From the NCBI RefSeq assembly GCF_010548305.1, contig NZ_JAAGLV010000001.1, forward strand, positions 372,001-436,000: a stretch of DNA of 64,000 bases, written 5' to 3'. Positions 55,120 through 62,913 of this stretch are shown here, in pieces. A program made the position numbers and the translations under genes. The number at the start of each line of letters is the position of its first letter. Positions within the stretch are counted from its first letter, which is position 1. The notes beneath the pieces are model-generated. The model saw nothing but the letters and a program-made list of their open reading frames with translations. It was not told the origin of the DNA and did no database searches. The stretch comes from Streptomyces sp. SID13031 (lineage in GTDB: Bacteria; Actinomycetota; Actinomycetes; Propionibacteriales; Kribbellaceae).

Positions 55120-55385
55120 TACCGGAAGTGTTAAGGGAGTGTGTGGAATTCGCCCGATGTGATTAGCCGCCACCCGTGCGGGAAGGGTGACAACGCAGAC
55201 TGCAAGGGAAGTTGAAGTTCGCGGTGGGCTGGGGGTGGGATTCCGGTACCCGGAGGGGTCGAATCGTTGCTGTGCGCAAGGCGTGTTCAGCCGTGCGTGA
55301 TGCTCGGTGATCTGCTCTGGCCGCAGCCCCTTCCGGCATGGCACGATCGGCCACCGGGGGAGACACATCATCAGGGGGCGAACGA

Positions 55386-56060
55386 ATGGCGAAGGCCAAG
55401 CGGGCGAGTGACCGGAGTGCGAATGACATGGTGGCTGACGGACCAGTACGTACCGCTCAGAACGGCCGTGCACCACTGACCGTCCAGAACGGCCAGCGAC
55501 CCAACGGCACCGCACCCAACGCGCCCAACGCCGGCGACCCGGCGCCACAGGCTGTACCGAGCCCCGAGCCGCCCCGTACGTCGGGCTTCGGCACGCCGGT
55601 CAAGGTCGACGAGATCGCCCTGGCCGCGATCGCCCTGTCCGAAGGCCTGATCGCGGCAACGCGCGGCCTGCCGGAGTCGGTCGCGTCGCGCCAGCTCCGC
55701 CGCGATCTCGATCAGGCGGCCGACACCTTCCGTGCCGTCGCCAGCGAGCTGGAAACCACCGCAGGCAACCTGATCCGGCTGGCCGCGACCGAGGGTGAGA
55801 CGTGTGGCGTCACCTGGGGGATGTGCGAGGACCACGGCCTGACCCTGATGGCCGTCGGCGAGGTCGTCACCTGTCACGTCCTCGGCTGCTACCGCGAACA
55901 GCAGGCAGTCGTCGACCGCTGCACCCAGCCGGTCGCCTACCGGGTGGTCGACGTGGCCGGCCCTGCCCTTCTCACCTGCGCCGGCCACGCCATTGCTTGC
56001 CGTCTGCATCTGGATGGCGCGGTCATCATGCTCGCCACCGACAGCCTCGAACTCCTTTAG
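55386..56060 (+). CDS. cysteine-rich protein of unknown function
   Basis: The 224-residue product has a disordered N-terminus rich in Asn/Pro/Ala (residues 1-70), with repeated 'QNG' units. A helical segment follows (VDEIALAAIALSEGLIAATR, then a heptad-like LRRDLDQAADTFRAVASELE). The C-terminal ~75 residues contain seven Cys and two candidate His (TCGVTWGMCEDHG, VVTCHVLGCYRE, CTQPV, TCAGHAIACRL). This could be a zinc-binding or disulfide-stabilised domain. ATG 55386 has a GGGGGCG upstream; ATG 55338 would add 16 residues. I recognise no family. Confidence 0.7.
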   Translation: MAKAKRASDRSANDMVADGPVRTAQNGRAPLTVQNGQRPNGTAPNAPNAGDPAPQAVPSPEPPRTSGFGTPVKVDEIALAAIALSEGLIAATRGLPESVASRQLRRDLDQAADTFRAVASELETTAGNLIRLAATEGETCGVTWGMCEDHGLTLMAVGEVVTCHVLGCYREQQAVVDRCTQPVAYRVVDVAGPALLTCAGHAIACRLHLDGAVIMLATDSLELL

Positions 56061-56070
56061 GGCAACGGAC

Positions 56071-57606
56071 TCACTGGATCCGGCAGGACGTCAACTGGTC
56101 GTTGGCGTTCGGGGACAGGATCACGAAGTTGGCCGTGTCCGCGGTCCGCGTCCAGGTCTGTCCGGTGAAGTTGTCCTCGGAGTAGATGGTGACCGACCAG
56201 CCGGCCGGGATCTTCACCGACGACGCCCAGTTGTCCTGGACGCCCGCCGCCACCAGCTGCGCGCGGGTGTAGTTGCCCTTGGCAAGCGTCTGGCCGGCCG
56301 CGCCGCCGTAGTCGATGTGCTGGTAGAAGATCACGCCACCCGTGCCCTGGCTGGGCACCGGCTGGGTCGGCCGGGTCGCGGTCAGCGGGATCTGTCCCTT
56401 GAGCATCCGCCCGCCGTCGTTGGTGAGCCGCAGGTAGTAGTCCGCGGAGCACGCTGTGCCATCCTCGTTCAGCGCGCGAATCCCTGACCCGGTGGGGATC
56501 CAGGCCGAGGTCTCCGCCGTCTTGGCGATCTGGTTGCCCTCGTTGTACTCGTCGAACATCGAGATGTAGTAGCCCTGCACGCCGACCCGCGTCAGGTTGT
56601 AGAACTGCCGCCACATCAGGTCGCCGTGACGGCGGTGTCCGGACTGCAGATCGCCCGGGATCACGCACGGCTGATAGTCGATTCCGTGCGCGTTGCAGTC
56701 GGCCTGGTCCTGCTGGTTCACGTTGTTGTAGTAGTGATCCGCGCCGGCGACGTCCGAGATCCGCCCGACCATCCAGGGCGAGATCATGTTGAATGCGTGG
56801 TAGACGTCGAGATAGCCGGCGCGCGAGTCCTCGTTGCCCGGTAGCCAGTGCGTCGGCACGCCGCCGATCACGTAGCAGCCCTGGCCCTTGAACCAGTTGA
56901 TGACGTCGAGACAGGCCGAAGCAGGGAAGGCCTTGTTGGCCTCGTTGAAGCCGAAGCCCCAGATGCAGACGACCGGCTTGCCGTTCTGTTTCGCGTACGC
57001 CGATGAGCTGGTGTACGCCTTCATCTTGTTGGTCCAGTCGGCCTTCATCTCCGGCTGCATGTTCGTCCAGGCGGTGGCGTCGTACATGATGTAGAACTTC
57101 CGCCCGTACTGCTCGGCGGCCTGGCGGACCTTGGCGGCCATCGCGTCCCTGGTCGGGCCTTCGTCGCCGGTCGGGTTGAACCGTTGCAGCGCAGCGGTGT
57201 CGCAACCGTGCTGCTGCATCCAGAGGAAGTGGGTGTTGACGGTCTGCTGGGTGTACGACGAGAACAGCTTGGCCGGCTGACCGTTGCCGAGGTTCGCGTA
57301 CGCCGTCTGGAAGCTGGTCGTGTATTCACTCATCTCCGGCCAGCTGGCGATGGTGGTGTTGCTGGGCGACGGCGGCTGGCTGCTGTCCCTGCTCCAGTGC
57401 CACCACCTGTTGATCGGGGAACCGTCGCCGGGGCAGGCGAACCAGCCCTGGTAGCCGACGGTGACCTTGCCGACCACGTCACCAGGCGGGCTGGCGACCG
57501 GCGTGGCGGTGGTCGCGGAACTGGGCAGAGCGGTGCCGATAGTGGTCCCGGCGGCTGCGGCGGTGGCCGTGGAAGCGGCCAGGAAGGTACGACGTGTCAG
57601 AGACAT
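56071..57606 (-). CDS. Tat-exported GH99/GH71-like glycoside hydrolase with crystallin-type C-terminal domain
   Basis: A 511-residue secreted protein. The N-terminus TRRTFLAASTATAAAAGTTI is a twin-arginine signal. The barrel domain (about 50-400) contains VTVGYQGWFACPGDGS, KFYIMYDATAW, KPVVCIWGFGFNEA and the paired Glu motif FDEYNEGNQIA, matching the active-site strand of GH99-like enzymes. A C-terminal ~85 residues (VIFYQHIDYGGAAGQTLAKG and TIYSEDNFTGQTWTRTADTA) form a beta/gamma-crystallin-like domain. Likely substrates are alpha-mannosides or other polysaccharides. It is divergent from a ROK-controlled sugar operon. Confidence 0.82.
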   Translation of the reverse strand: MSLTRRTFLAASTATAAAAGTTIGTALPSSATTATPVASPPGDVVGKVTVGYQGWFACPGDGSPINRWWHWSRDSSQPPSPSNTTIASWPEMSEYTTSFQTAYANLGNGQPAKLFSSYTQQTVNTHFLWMQQHGCDTAALQRFNPTGDEGPTRDAMAAKVRQAAEQYGRKFYIMYDATAWTNMQPEMKADWTNKMKAYTSSSAYAKQNGKPVVCIWGFGFNEANKAFPASACLDVINWFKGQGCYVIGGVPTHWLPGNEDSRAGYLDVYHAFNMISPWMVGRISDVAGADHYYNNVNQQDQADCNAHGIDYQPCVIPGDLQSGHRRHGDLMWRQFYNLTRVGVQGYYISMFDEYNEGNQIAKTAETSAWIPTGSGIRALNEDGTACSADYYLRLTNDGGRMLKGQIPLTATRPTQPVPSQGTGGVIFYQHIDYGGAAGQTLAKGNYTRAQLVAAGVQDNWASSVKIPAGWSVTIYSEDNFTGQTWTRTADTANFVILSPNANDQLTSCRIQ

Positions 57607-57693
57607 TTGCAGACTCCTGAAGGGGGGCGGACAGGACTGCGGAGAGTGGCGCGAGCGTACAAACGGGCGCTGCGGTGCGCAAGGCCCGATGCA

Positions 57694-57719
57694 AGATTTG
57701 AATCAGAACTTGCAAATCT
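57694..57719. promoter_or_regulatory. AT-rich inverted repeat upstream of the GH99-like gene
   Basis: AGATTTG (57694-57700) and CAAATCT (57713-57719) form a perfect 7-bp inverted repeat in the divergent gap, 88 bases before the GH99-like ATG. It is a candidate operator for that gene. Confidence 0.4.
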
Positions 57720-57792
57720 GCGACGGACACTTCCCGGACTTCCTGCAGAAACTTCGCCGCAACATCTTGACGCGCAGAGCCCCCGTACTTAG

Positions 57793-57813
57793 TTTGTTGG
57801 CTCAACAGACAAA
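57793..57813. promoter_or_regulatory. ROK-type operator candidate
   Basis: TTTGTTG-GCT-CAACAGACAAA contains the perfect TGTTG/CAACA inverted repeat flanked by TTTGT and ACAAA half-sites. It lies 62 bases before the ROK regulator ATG, where XylR/NagC-like proteins bind. Confidence 0.5.
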
Positions 57814-57874
57814 GTCTGTGAGCGGCGTCACAACTGCCGCGGTTTCTCCTGTCGGGGGAGAAGGGGTGGGGCTC

Positions 57875-59158
57875 ATGACGCTGTCCGAAAGCAGCCGACC
57901 AGGCAGCGGCGTGGTCGCTGCCGATCACGTCTCGCTCCGGCGGAACAACCTGTCCGTCGTCCTGCGGCACGTCCGCGAAGCGGGATCGCGCTCTCGCGCC
58001 CGGATCGCCGCCGACACGGGTCTCAACAAGGCCACCGTGAGCAGCCTGGTCGCCGAGCTCGTCGACCGCGGCCTGCTCCGCGAAGGCCAGGCCGAGGCCG
58101 GCGCACTCGGCCGCCCGGGCCAGCTCGTCGAACTCGACGGCAGCGGCGTCTGCGGAGTCGGCGCCGAGATCAACGTCGACTACCTCGCCGTCACTGCCCT
58201 CGACCTGAGCGGCGACGCCGTCACCGAACGCCGCGTCCCGCTCGACGTCGCCCACCTCGACCCCGGTACGACGCTGGACCAGCTCGCCGAGCTGATCCGC
58301 GAATCGGTGGCAGCAGTCGTGGCCCGGGGTGGCCAGATCGCCGGCGTCACCCTGGCCGTGCCCGGTCTCGTCCAGAGCGCGACGGGTCTGCTCAAGCTCG
58401 CCCCGAACCTGGGCTGGGCAGAGGTTCCCGTGGTCGACGAGATGCGCGAGCGCCTCGGCAGCCCGGCGTACCCGGTGCGGGTGGACAACGAGGCCAACCT
58501 CGCCGCGCTGGCGGCGTACTCGGAGATGAAGGCGGCCACGGAGCCGGACGCCGACCAGGTGCAGGACATCGTGTTGCTGACCGGTGCTGTGGGCGTCGGT
58601 GGCGGCATGGTCACCGGCGGGCATCTGCTCCGCGGCGGGCGCGGGTTCAGCGGCGAGGTCGGGCACATGCCGGTCGCTCCCGCCGGTGGGACCTGTGGCT
58701 GTGGCCGGACGGGTTGCTGGGAGACGGTCGTCGGCCTGACCGCTTTGTTGAACAAGGCAACTGATTCTGACGACCCGGTCCGCGACCCGTCGCTCGACGT
58801 CGAGCAGCGGCTGGCCGAGATCACCCGGCGGGCCGAGGCCGGGAGCACCAGGACGCTGAACGCGTTGGCAGAGGTCGGTACCTGGCTGGGAGTCGGTGGA
58901 GCGATCTTGGTGAACATCCTGAACCCGGACGTACTCGTGCTCGGCGGTTACTTCGCCGTCCTCGGGCCGTGGCTGAAAGAACCGCTGGAGAGAGCGATCT
59001 CCGAGCGGGTGATCGCGCCCGACGGCGGTGGCTGCCGGGTCGTCCAGTCCGAGCTCGGCTTCACCGCCGCTGTCCGGGGCGGCGCGCAGATCTCGCTGGA
59101 CCAGGTCTTCCTCGATCCGACACTCGTCGGTCGCGACGCAGCAGGAGTAGCGCAATGA
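57875..59158 (+). CDS. ROK-family repressor of the adjacent sugar ABC operon
   Basis: A 427-residue protein with an N-terminal winged helix (SRARIAADTGLNKATVSSLV) and a ROK domain. ROK motifs include AVGVGGGMVTGGHLLRGGRG, FSGEVGHMPVAPAGG and the zinc site CGCGRTGCWE. ATG 57875 lies eight bases after AAGGGG. Its stop overlaps the ABC ATPase start, so it is co-translated with the transporter it probably regulates. Confidence 0.9.
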   Translation: MTLSESSRPGSGVVAADHVSLRRNNLSVVLRHVREAGSRSRARIAADTGLNKATVSSLVAELVDRGLLREGQAEAGALGRPGQLVELDGSGVCGVGAEINVDYLAVTALDLSGDAVTERRVPLDVAHLDPGTTLDQLAELIRESVAAVVARGGQIAGVTLAVPGLVQSATGLLKLAPNLGWAEVPVVDEMRERLGSPAYPVRVDNEANLAALAAYSEMKAATEPDADQVQDIVLLTGAVGVGGGMVTGGHLLRGGRGFSGEVGHMPVAPAGGTCGCGRTGCWETVVGLTALLNKATDSDDPVRDPSLDVEQRLAEITRRAEAGSTRTLNALAEVGTWLGVGGAILVNILNPDVLVLGGYFAVLGPWLKEPLERAISERVIAPDGGGCRVVQSELGFTAAVRGGAQISLDQVFLDPTLVGRDAAGVAQ

Positions 59159-60684
59159 CCGAGTACGACGTACCCGCCGCCGGCGACGATCTGCTCCGGA
59201 TGACCGGCATCGTCAAAGAGTTCCCCGGTGTCCGGGCGCTCGACGGCGTCGACCTCGACATCCGCCGCGGCGAGGTGCACTGCCTGCTCGGCCAGAACGG
59301 CGCCGGCAAGTCGACCCTGATCCGCGTTCTCACCGGTGCGCACAAACCCGACGCCGGCACGATCCACGTCAACGGCAGCCTGGTCTCGCTGAACACCCCG
59401 GCCGACTCGATGCAGCTCGGCATCGCGGCCATCTACCAGGAACTCGACCTCGTCCCCGACCTGACCGTTGCCGAGAACATCTTCCTCGGCCACGAACCGG
59501 CCCGGTTCGGGCTGACCCGCCGGCACGAGGCGAACACGAAAGCGCGCGAGCTGCTGCAAGGTCTCGGCCACGGCGAGATCCCGGCCGGCCGTACCGTCGG
59601 CCTGCTGTCGGCGGCCGGTCAGCAGGTGGTCAGCATGGCAAGAGCGCTCTCCCGGCAGGCCCGGCTGATCGTGATGGACGAGCCGTCCGCGGTGCTCGAC
59701 TCCGAAGAGGTCGACAACCTGTTCCGGGTGATCCGCGACCTCACCTCGCAGGGCGTCGCGATCGTCTACATCTCGCACCGGCTCGAGGAGATCCGCGAGA
59801 TCGGCGATCGGGTCACCGTGCTGAAGGACGGCGCCACCGTCGCGACCGGCCTGGACGCCCGGGAGACCCCGACCTCCGAGCTGATCCGGCTGATGACCGG
59901 CCGCTCGATCGAGTATGTCTTCCCGCCGCGCGCCGAGCTCGCGGACACCGCTCCGGTCGTTCTCGAGGTGGAGAACCTGTCCCGGCCGAGAGAGTTCGCC
60001 GACATCCACTTCTCGGTCCGCGCCGGCGAGATCCTCGGCCTCGCCGGGCTCGTCGGGTCGGGCCGCTCCGAAGTACTGGAGACCGTGTACGGCGCGCGCA
60101 AGGCGGCGACCGGGGTTGTCCGGGTGGACGGCAAGGTACTGAGGGCCGGTCAGGTCCAGCAAGCCGTCAAGGCGGGTGTCGGCCTGGCGCCGGAGGAGCG
60201 CAAGAGTCAGGCGCTGCTGCTGGACGAGGCCGTGTTCAAGAACATCACCGTGTCGAGCCTGGGCCGCTTCGCCAGCGCCGGATTCCTCAACAGCCACGCC
60301 GAACGGCAGGCCGCCGAGGAGTTGACCAAGGCGCTGGACGTTCGTCCGGCCGGAGTGGACCATCCCGTCCGCAACCTGTCGGGCGGCAACCAGCAGAAGG
60401 TCGTCCTGGCCCGCTGGCTGATGAGGGACTGCCGGGTACTGCTGCTGGACGAGCCGACCCGGGGTGTGGACGTGGGAGCGCGCTCCGAGATCTACGCGCT
60501 CGTTCGCAAACTGGCCGCCAACGGGGTCGCGATCGTGCTGGTCTCCAGCGAGGTCGAGGAAGTGCTCGGTCTGGCCGACCGGGTCGTGGTGATGCGGGAG
60601 GGGCGGGCCGTGCACACGGGCCCCGCGCAGGACATCGACGAACACCAGGTTCTCGATCTGGTGATGGAAGGAAGTGCCGTGTGA
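59155..60684 (+). CDS. sugar ABC transporter ATPase (RbsA/MglA type, duplicated)
   Basis: A 509-residue double-ATPase. The first half has Walker A LLGQNGAGKSTLIRVL, a degenerate signature LLSAAGQQVVSMARAL and Walker B RLIVMDEPSAVLD. The second half lacks a normal Walker A (GLAGLVGSGRSEVLE) but has the signature NLSGGNQQKVVLARWL and Walker B LLLDEPTRGVDVG. This asymmetry is normal for the family. It contains one GAGCGCTCTC copy (59642-59651), in which Arg is encoded by the rare AGA. Confidence 0.94.
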   Translation: MTEYDVPAAGDDLLRMTGIVKEFPGVRALDGVDLDIRRGEVHCLLGQNGAGKSTLIRVLTGAHKPDAGTIHVNGSLVSLNTPADSMQLGIAAIYQELDLVPDLTVAENIFLGHEPARFGLTRRHEANTKARELLQGLGHGEIPAGRTVGLLSAAGQQVVSMARALSRQARLIVMDEPSAVLDSEEVDNLFRVIRDLTSQGVAIVYISHRLEEIREIGDRVTVLKDGATVATGLDARETPTSELIRLMTGRSIEYVFPPRAELADTAPVVLEVENLSRPREFADIHFSVRAGEILGLAGLVGSGRSEVLETVYGARKAATGVVRVDGKVLRAGQVQQAVKAGVGLAPEERKSQALLLDEAVFKNITVSSLGRFASAGFLNSHAERQAAEELTKALDVRPAGVDHPVRNLSGGNQQKVVLARWLMRDCRVLLLDEPTRGVDVGARSEIYALVRKLAANGVAIVLVSSEVEEVLGLADRVVVMREGRAVHTGPAQDIDEHQVLDLVMEGSAV

Positions 60685-61784
60685 TGAGTGAGGAAGTCGC
60701 ACGACCGGAGGGAACCTTGCAGGACGACCCGGTCCAGCCCGCAATAACTCAGGCGATGGTCGAGGTCGATCCGACGGCGCCGCGCAACGGCCGGGCAGCG
60801 GCAGCGGCCGGTACTACGATCGGCAACCTGCTCAAGAGCGGGGCCGGGCGCAACGTCGGGCTGGTGATCGCGCTGGTACTGCTCTGCATCGTCGGCGTCG
60901 CGACCGCGGGGGACCGGTTCGCGAGTACCGCCAACCTGCTCACGATCCTGCGGCTGGCCGCGGTGATCGGCGTGGTCAGCATCGGGATGACGTTCGTGAT
61001 CACCGGTGGCGGCATCGACCTGTCCGTCGGCGCGCTGGTCGCACTGTCGAGCGTCTGGGCCACCACACTGGCGACCCAGCAGATGGCCGCCGATTTCCAC
61101 TGGATCTTCATGGTCACCACCGCCCTCCTGGTCGGCGCGGCGTGTGGCCTGGTCAACGGGTTACTGGTCGCCTACGGCAAGATAGTTCCGTTCATAGCCA
61201 CCCTCGCGATGCTCGCCGGAGCGCGCGGGCTGGCCGAGATCCTGTCCGACCGCAAGACCCAGATCATCAGCGTGAACTCGTTCGTCGACTTCTTCGGCGG
61301 TTCGCTGATCGGCGTCCCGGTGCTGGTCTGGATGTTCGTGCTGGTCGCCGCGGCCGGCTGGGTGCTGCTCAACCGGACCACCTTCGGCCGTCGCACCTTC
61401 GCGGTCGGCGGCAACGCCGAGGCGGCCCGGCTGGCCGGGATCAAGGTCCAGCGGCACACCGTCGCCCTGTACGTCCTGGGCGGGCTGTGCTGTGGCATCG
61501 CCGCGGTGATGCTGATGGCCCGGACAACGACCGGTAGCGCCACCCATGGTCAGCTCTACGAACTCGACGCGATCGCGGCGGTGGTGATCGGCGGCACGCT
61601 GCTGTCCGGTGGCCGCGGCACGATCGTCGGCACCGTGTTCGGCGTACTGATCTTCACCACCCTGAACAACGTCTTCACCCTGAACAACCTGAGCATCTCC
61701 GCCCAGTCGGTGGCGAAGGGCCTGATCATCGTGATCGCCGTCCTCCTCCAGCAACGCCTGGCCGCCCGCGCCACCGCGCCCTAA
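60684..61784 (+). CDS. sugar ABC transporter permease (RbsC type)
   Basis: A 366-residue permease with about nine to ten membrane helices after a ~55-residue polar N-terminus. Family features include IGMTFVITGGGIDLSVGALV and, near the end, VVIGGTLLSGGRGTIVGTVF; the EAA-like contact loop is NAEAARLAGIKV. The ATG at 60684 overlaps the ATPase stop (TGATG); GTG 60681 is one codon earlier. Confidence 0.94.
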   Translation: MSEEVARPEGTLQDDPVQPAITQAMVEVDPTAPRNGRAAAAAGTTIGNLLKSGAGRNVGLVIALVLLCIVGVATAGDRFASTANLLTILRLAAVIGVVSIGMTFVITGGGIDLSVGALVALSSVWATTLATQQMAADFHWIFMVTTALLVGAACGLVNGLLVAYGKIVPFIATLAMLAGARGLAEILSDRKTQIISVNSFVDFFGGSLIGVPVLVWMFVLVAAAGWVLLNRTTFGRRTFAVGGNAEAARLAGIKVQRHTVALYVLGGLCCGIAAVMLMARTTTGSATHGQLYELDAIAAVVIGGTLLSGGRGTIVGTVFGVLIFTTLNNVFTLNNLSISAQSVAKGLIIVIAVLLQQRLAARATAP

Positions 61785-61832
61785 CTGTCAGCACCACAAC
61801 CCCTGTTGAAGCACCATCTTTTGGAGGACAAG

Positions 61833-62882
61833 ATGTCTGTACGTTCCGCCCGACTACTGCTCACCACCGGTCTGGTCGGGCTCAGCGCGATGGCGTTGGT
61901 CGCCTGCACCGGCAACACCCCCGAGGCCGAGAAGACCACGGACACCGGCACCCAGCAGGTCGCCGCCAAGGGCAACGACGAGCCCGGCAAGAAGGTCAAG
62001 ATCGGCTTCTCCGCACCGGCCGCCGACCACGGCTGGATGGGTGCGATCACCAAGGCCACCCAGGCCGAGGCGAAGAAGTATTCCGACGTCGAACTGGTCG
62101 TTGCTGAAGGCACCAACGATGTGAACCTGCAGATCAGCCAGGTCGAGACCTTCATCAACGACAAGGTCGACGCGATCGTGCTGCTGCCGTTCGACGGCGC
62201 CGCGCTGACCGCGGTGGCGACCAAGGCGATGCAGGCCGGGATCACCGTGGTGAACGTGGACCGCGAGTTCGGCAGCACCTTCGCGGCCCGGACCACCGTG
62301 CTCGGCGACAACAAGGGGATGGGCGTCTCGGCCGGCACCTATATCTGCCAGCAGCTCAAGGGCAAGAAGGACGCCGTCGTCGCCGAGATCGCCGGCATCG
62401 ACTCGCTGCCGCTCACCCAGGCGCGCAGTACCGGCTTCAAGGAGGCGCTGGCCGACTGTGGGGTGAAGGTGAGCAACCGCGTCGCGGCCGAGTTCACCGT
62501 CGAGTCCGGGGAGAAGGCAGCCGCCAACCTGTTGCAGGCGGCACCGAAGATCGACGCGATCTGGAACCACGACGACGACCAGGGGGTCGGCGTGATGGCC
62601 GCGATCAAGAACTCCGGCCGCAAGGAGTTCTTCGTCGTCGGTGGCGCCGGTTCGGCGAACGTGATGCGCGAGATCAAGGCCGACAACACGCTGGTGAAGG
62701 CCACTGTCATCTACCCGTCCACCCAGGGTGCGGACGGCGTCCGGCTGGCCCGGCTGCTGGTCCAGAAGAAGGCCCTCGGCGACCTGGTGGAGGTCGAGGT
62801 GCCGCGCACGATCCAGCTGTACGCCCCGGTCGTCACCAAGGACAACGTCGACCAGTACCTGCCGACCGCCTTTGAAAGCTGA
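61833..62882 (+). CDS. sugar-binding lipoprotein of the ABC transporter
   Basis: A 349-residue periplasmic-binding protein 1-type lipoprotein. The signal ends in the lipobox LVAC. The mature fold shows KIGFSAPAADHGWMGAITKA, VDAIVLLPFDGAALTAVATK and IWNHDDDQGVGVMAAI. The family resembles RbsB-type ribose/inositol/xylose binders, but the sugar cannot be named. TTGGAGGACAAG precedes ATG 61833, an excellent ribosome-binding site consistent with high expression. Confidence 0.93.
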   Translation: MSVRSARLLLTTGLVGLSAMALVACTGNTPEAEKTTDTGTQQVAAKGNDEPGKKVKIGFSAPAADHGWMGAITKATQAEAKKYSDVELVVAEGTNDVNLQISQVETFINDKVDAIVLLPFDGAALTAVATKAMQAGITVVNVDREFGSTFAARTTVLGDNKGMGVSAGTYICQQLKGKKDAVVAEIAGIDSLPLTQARSTGFKEALADCGVKVSNRVAAEFTVESGEKAAANLLQAAPKIDAIWNHDDDQGVGVMAAIKNSGRKEFFVVGGAGSANVMREIKADNTLVKATVIYPSTQGADGVRLARLLVQKKALGDLVEVEVPRTIQLYAPVVTKDNVDQYLPTAFES

Positions 62883-62913
62883 CAGAGCGAAAGCTGACAG
62901 GAGTACACCGAGA

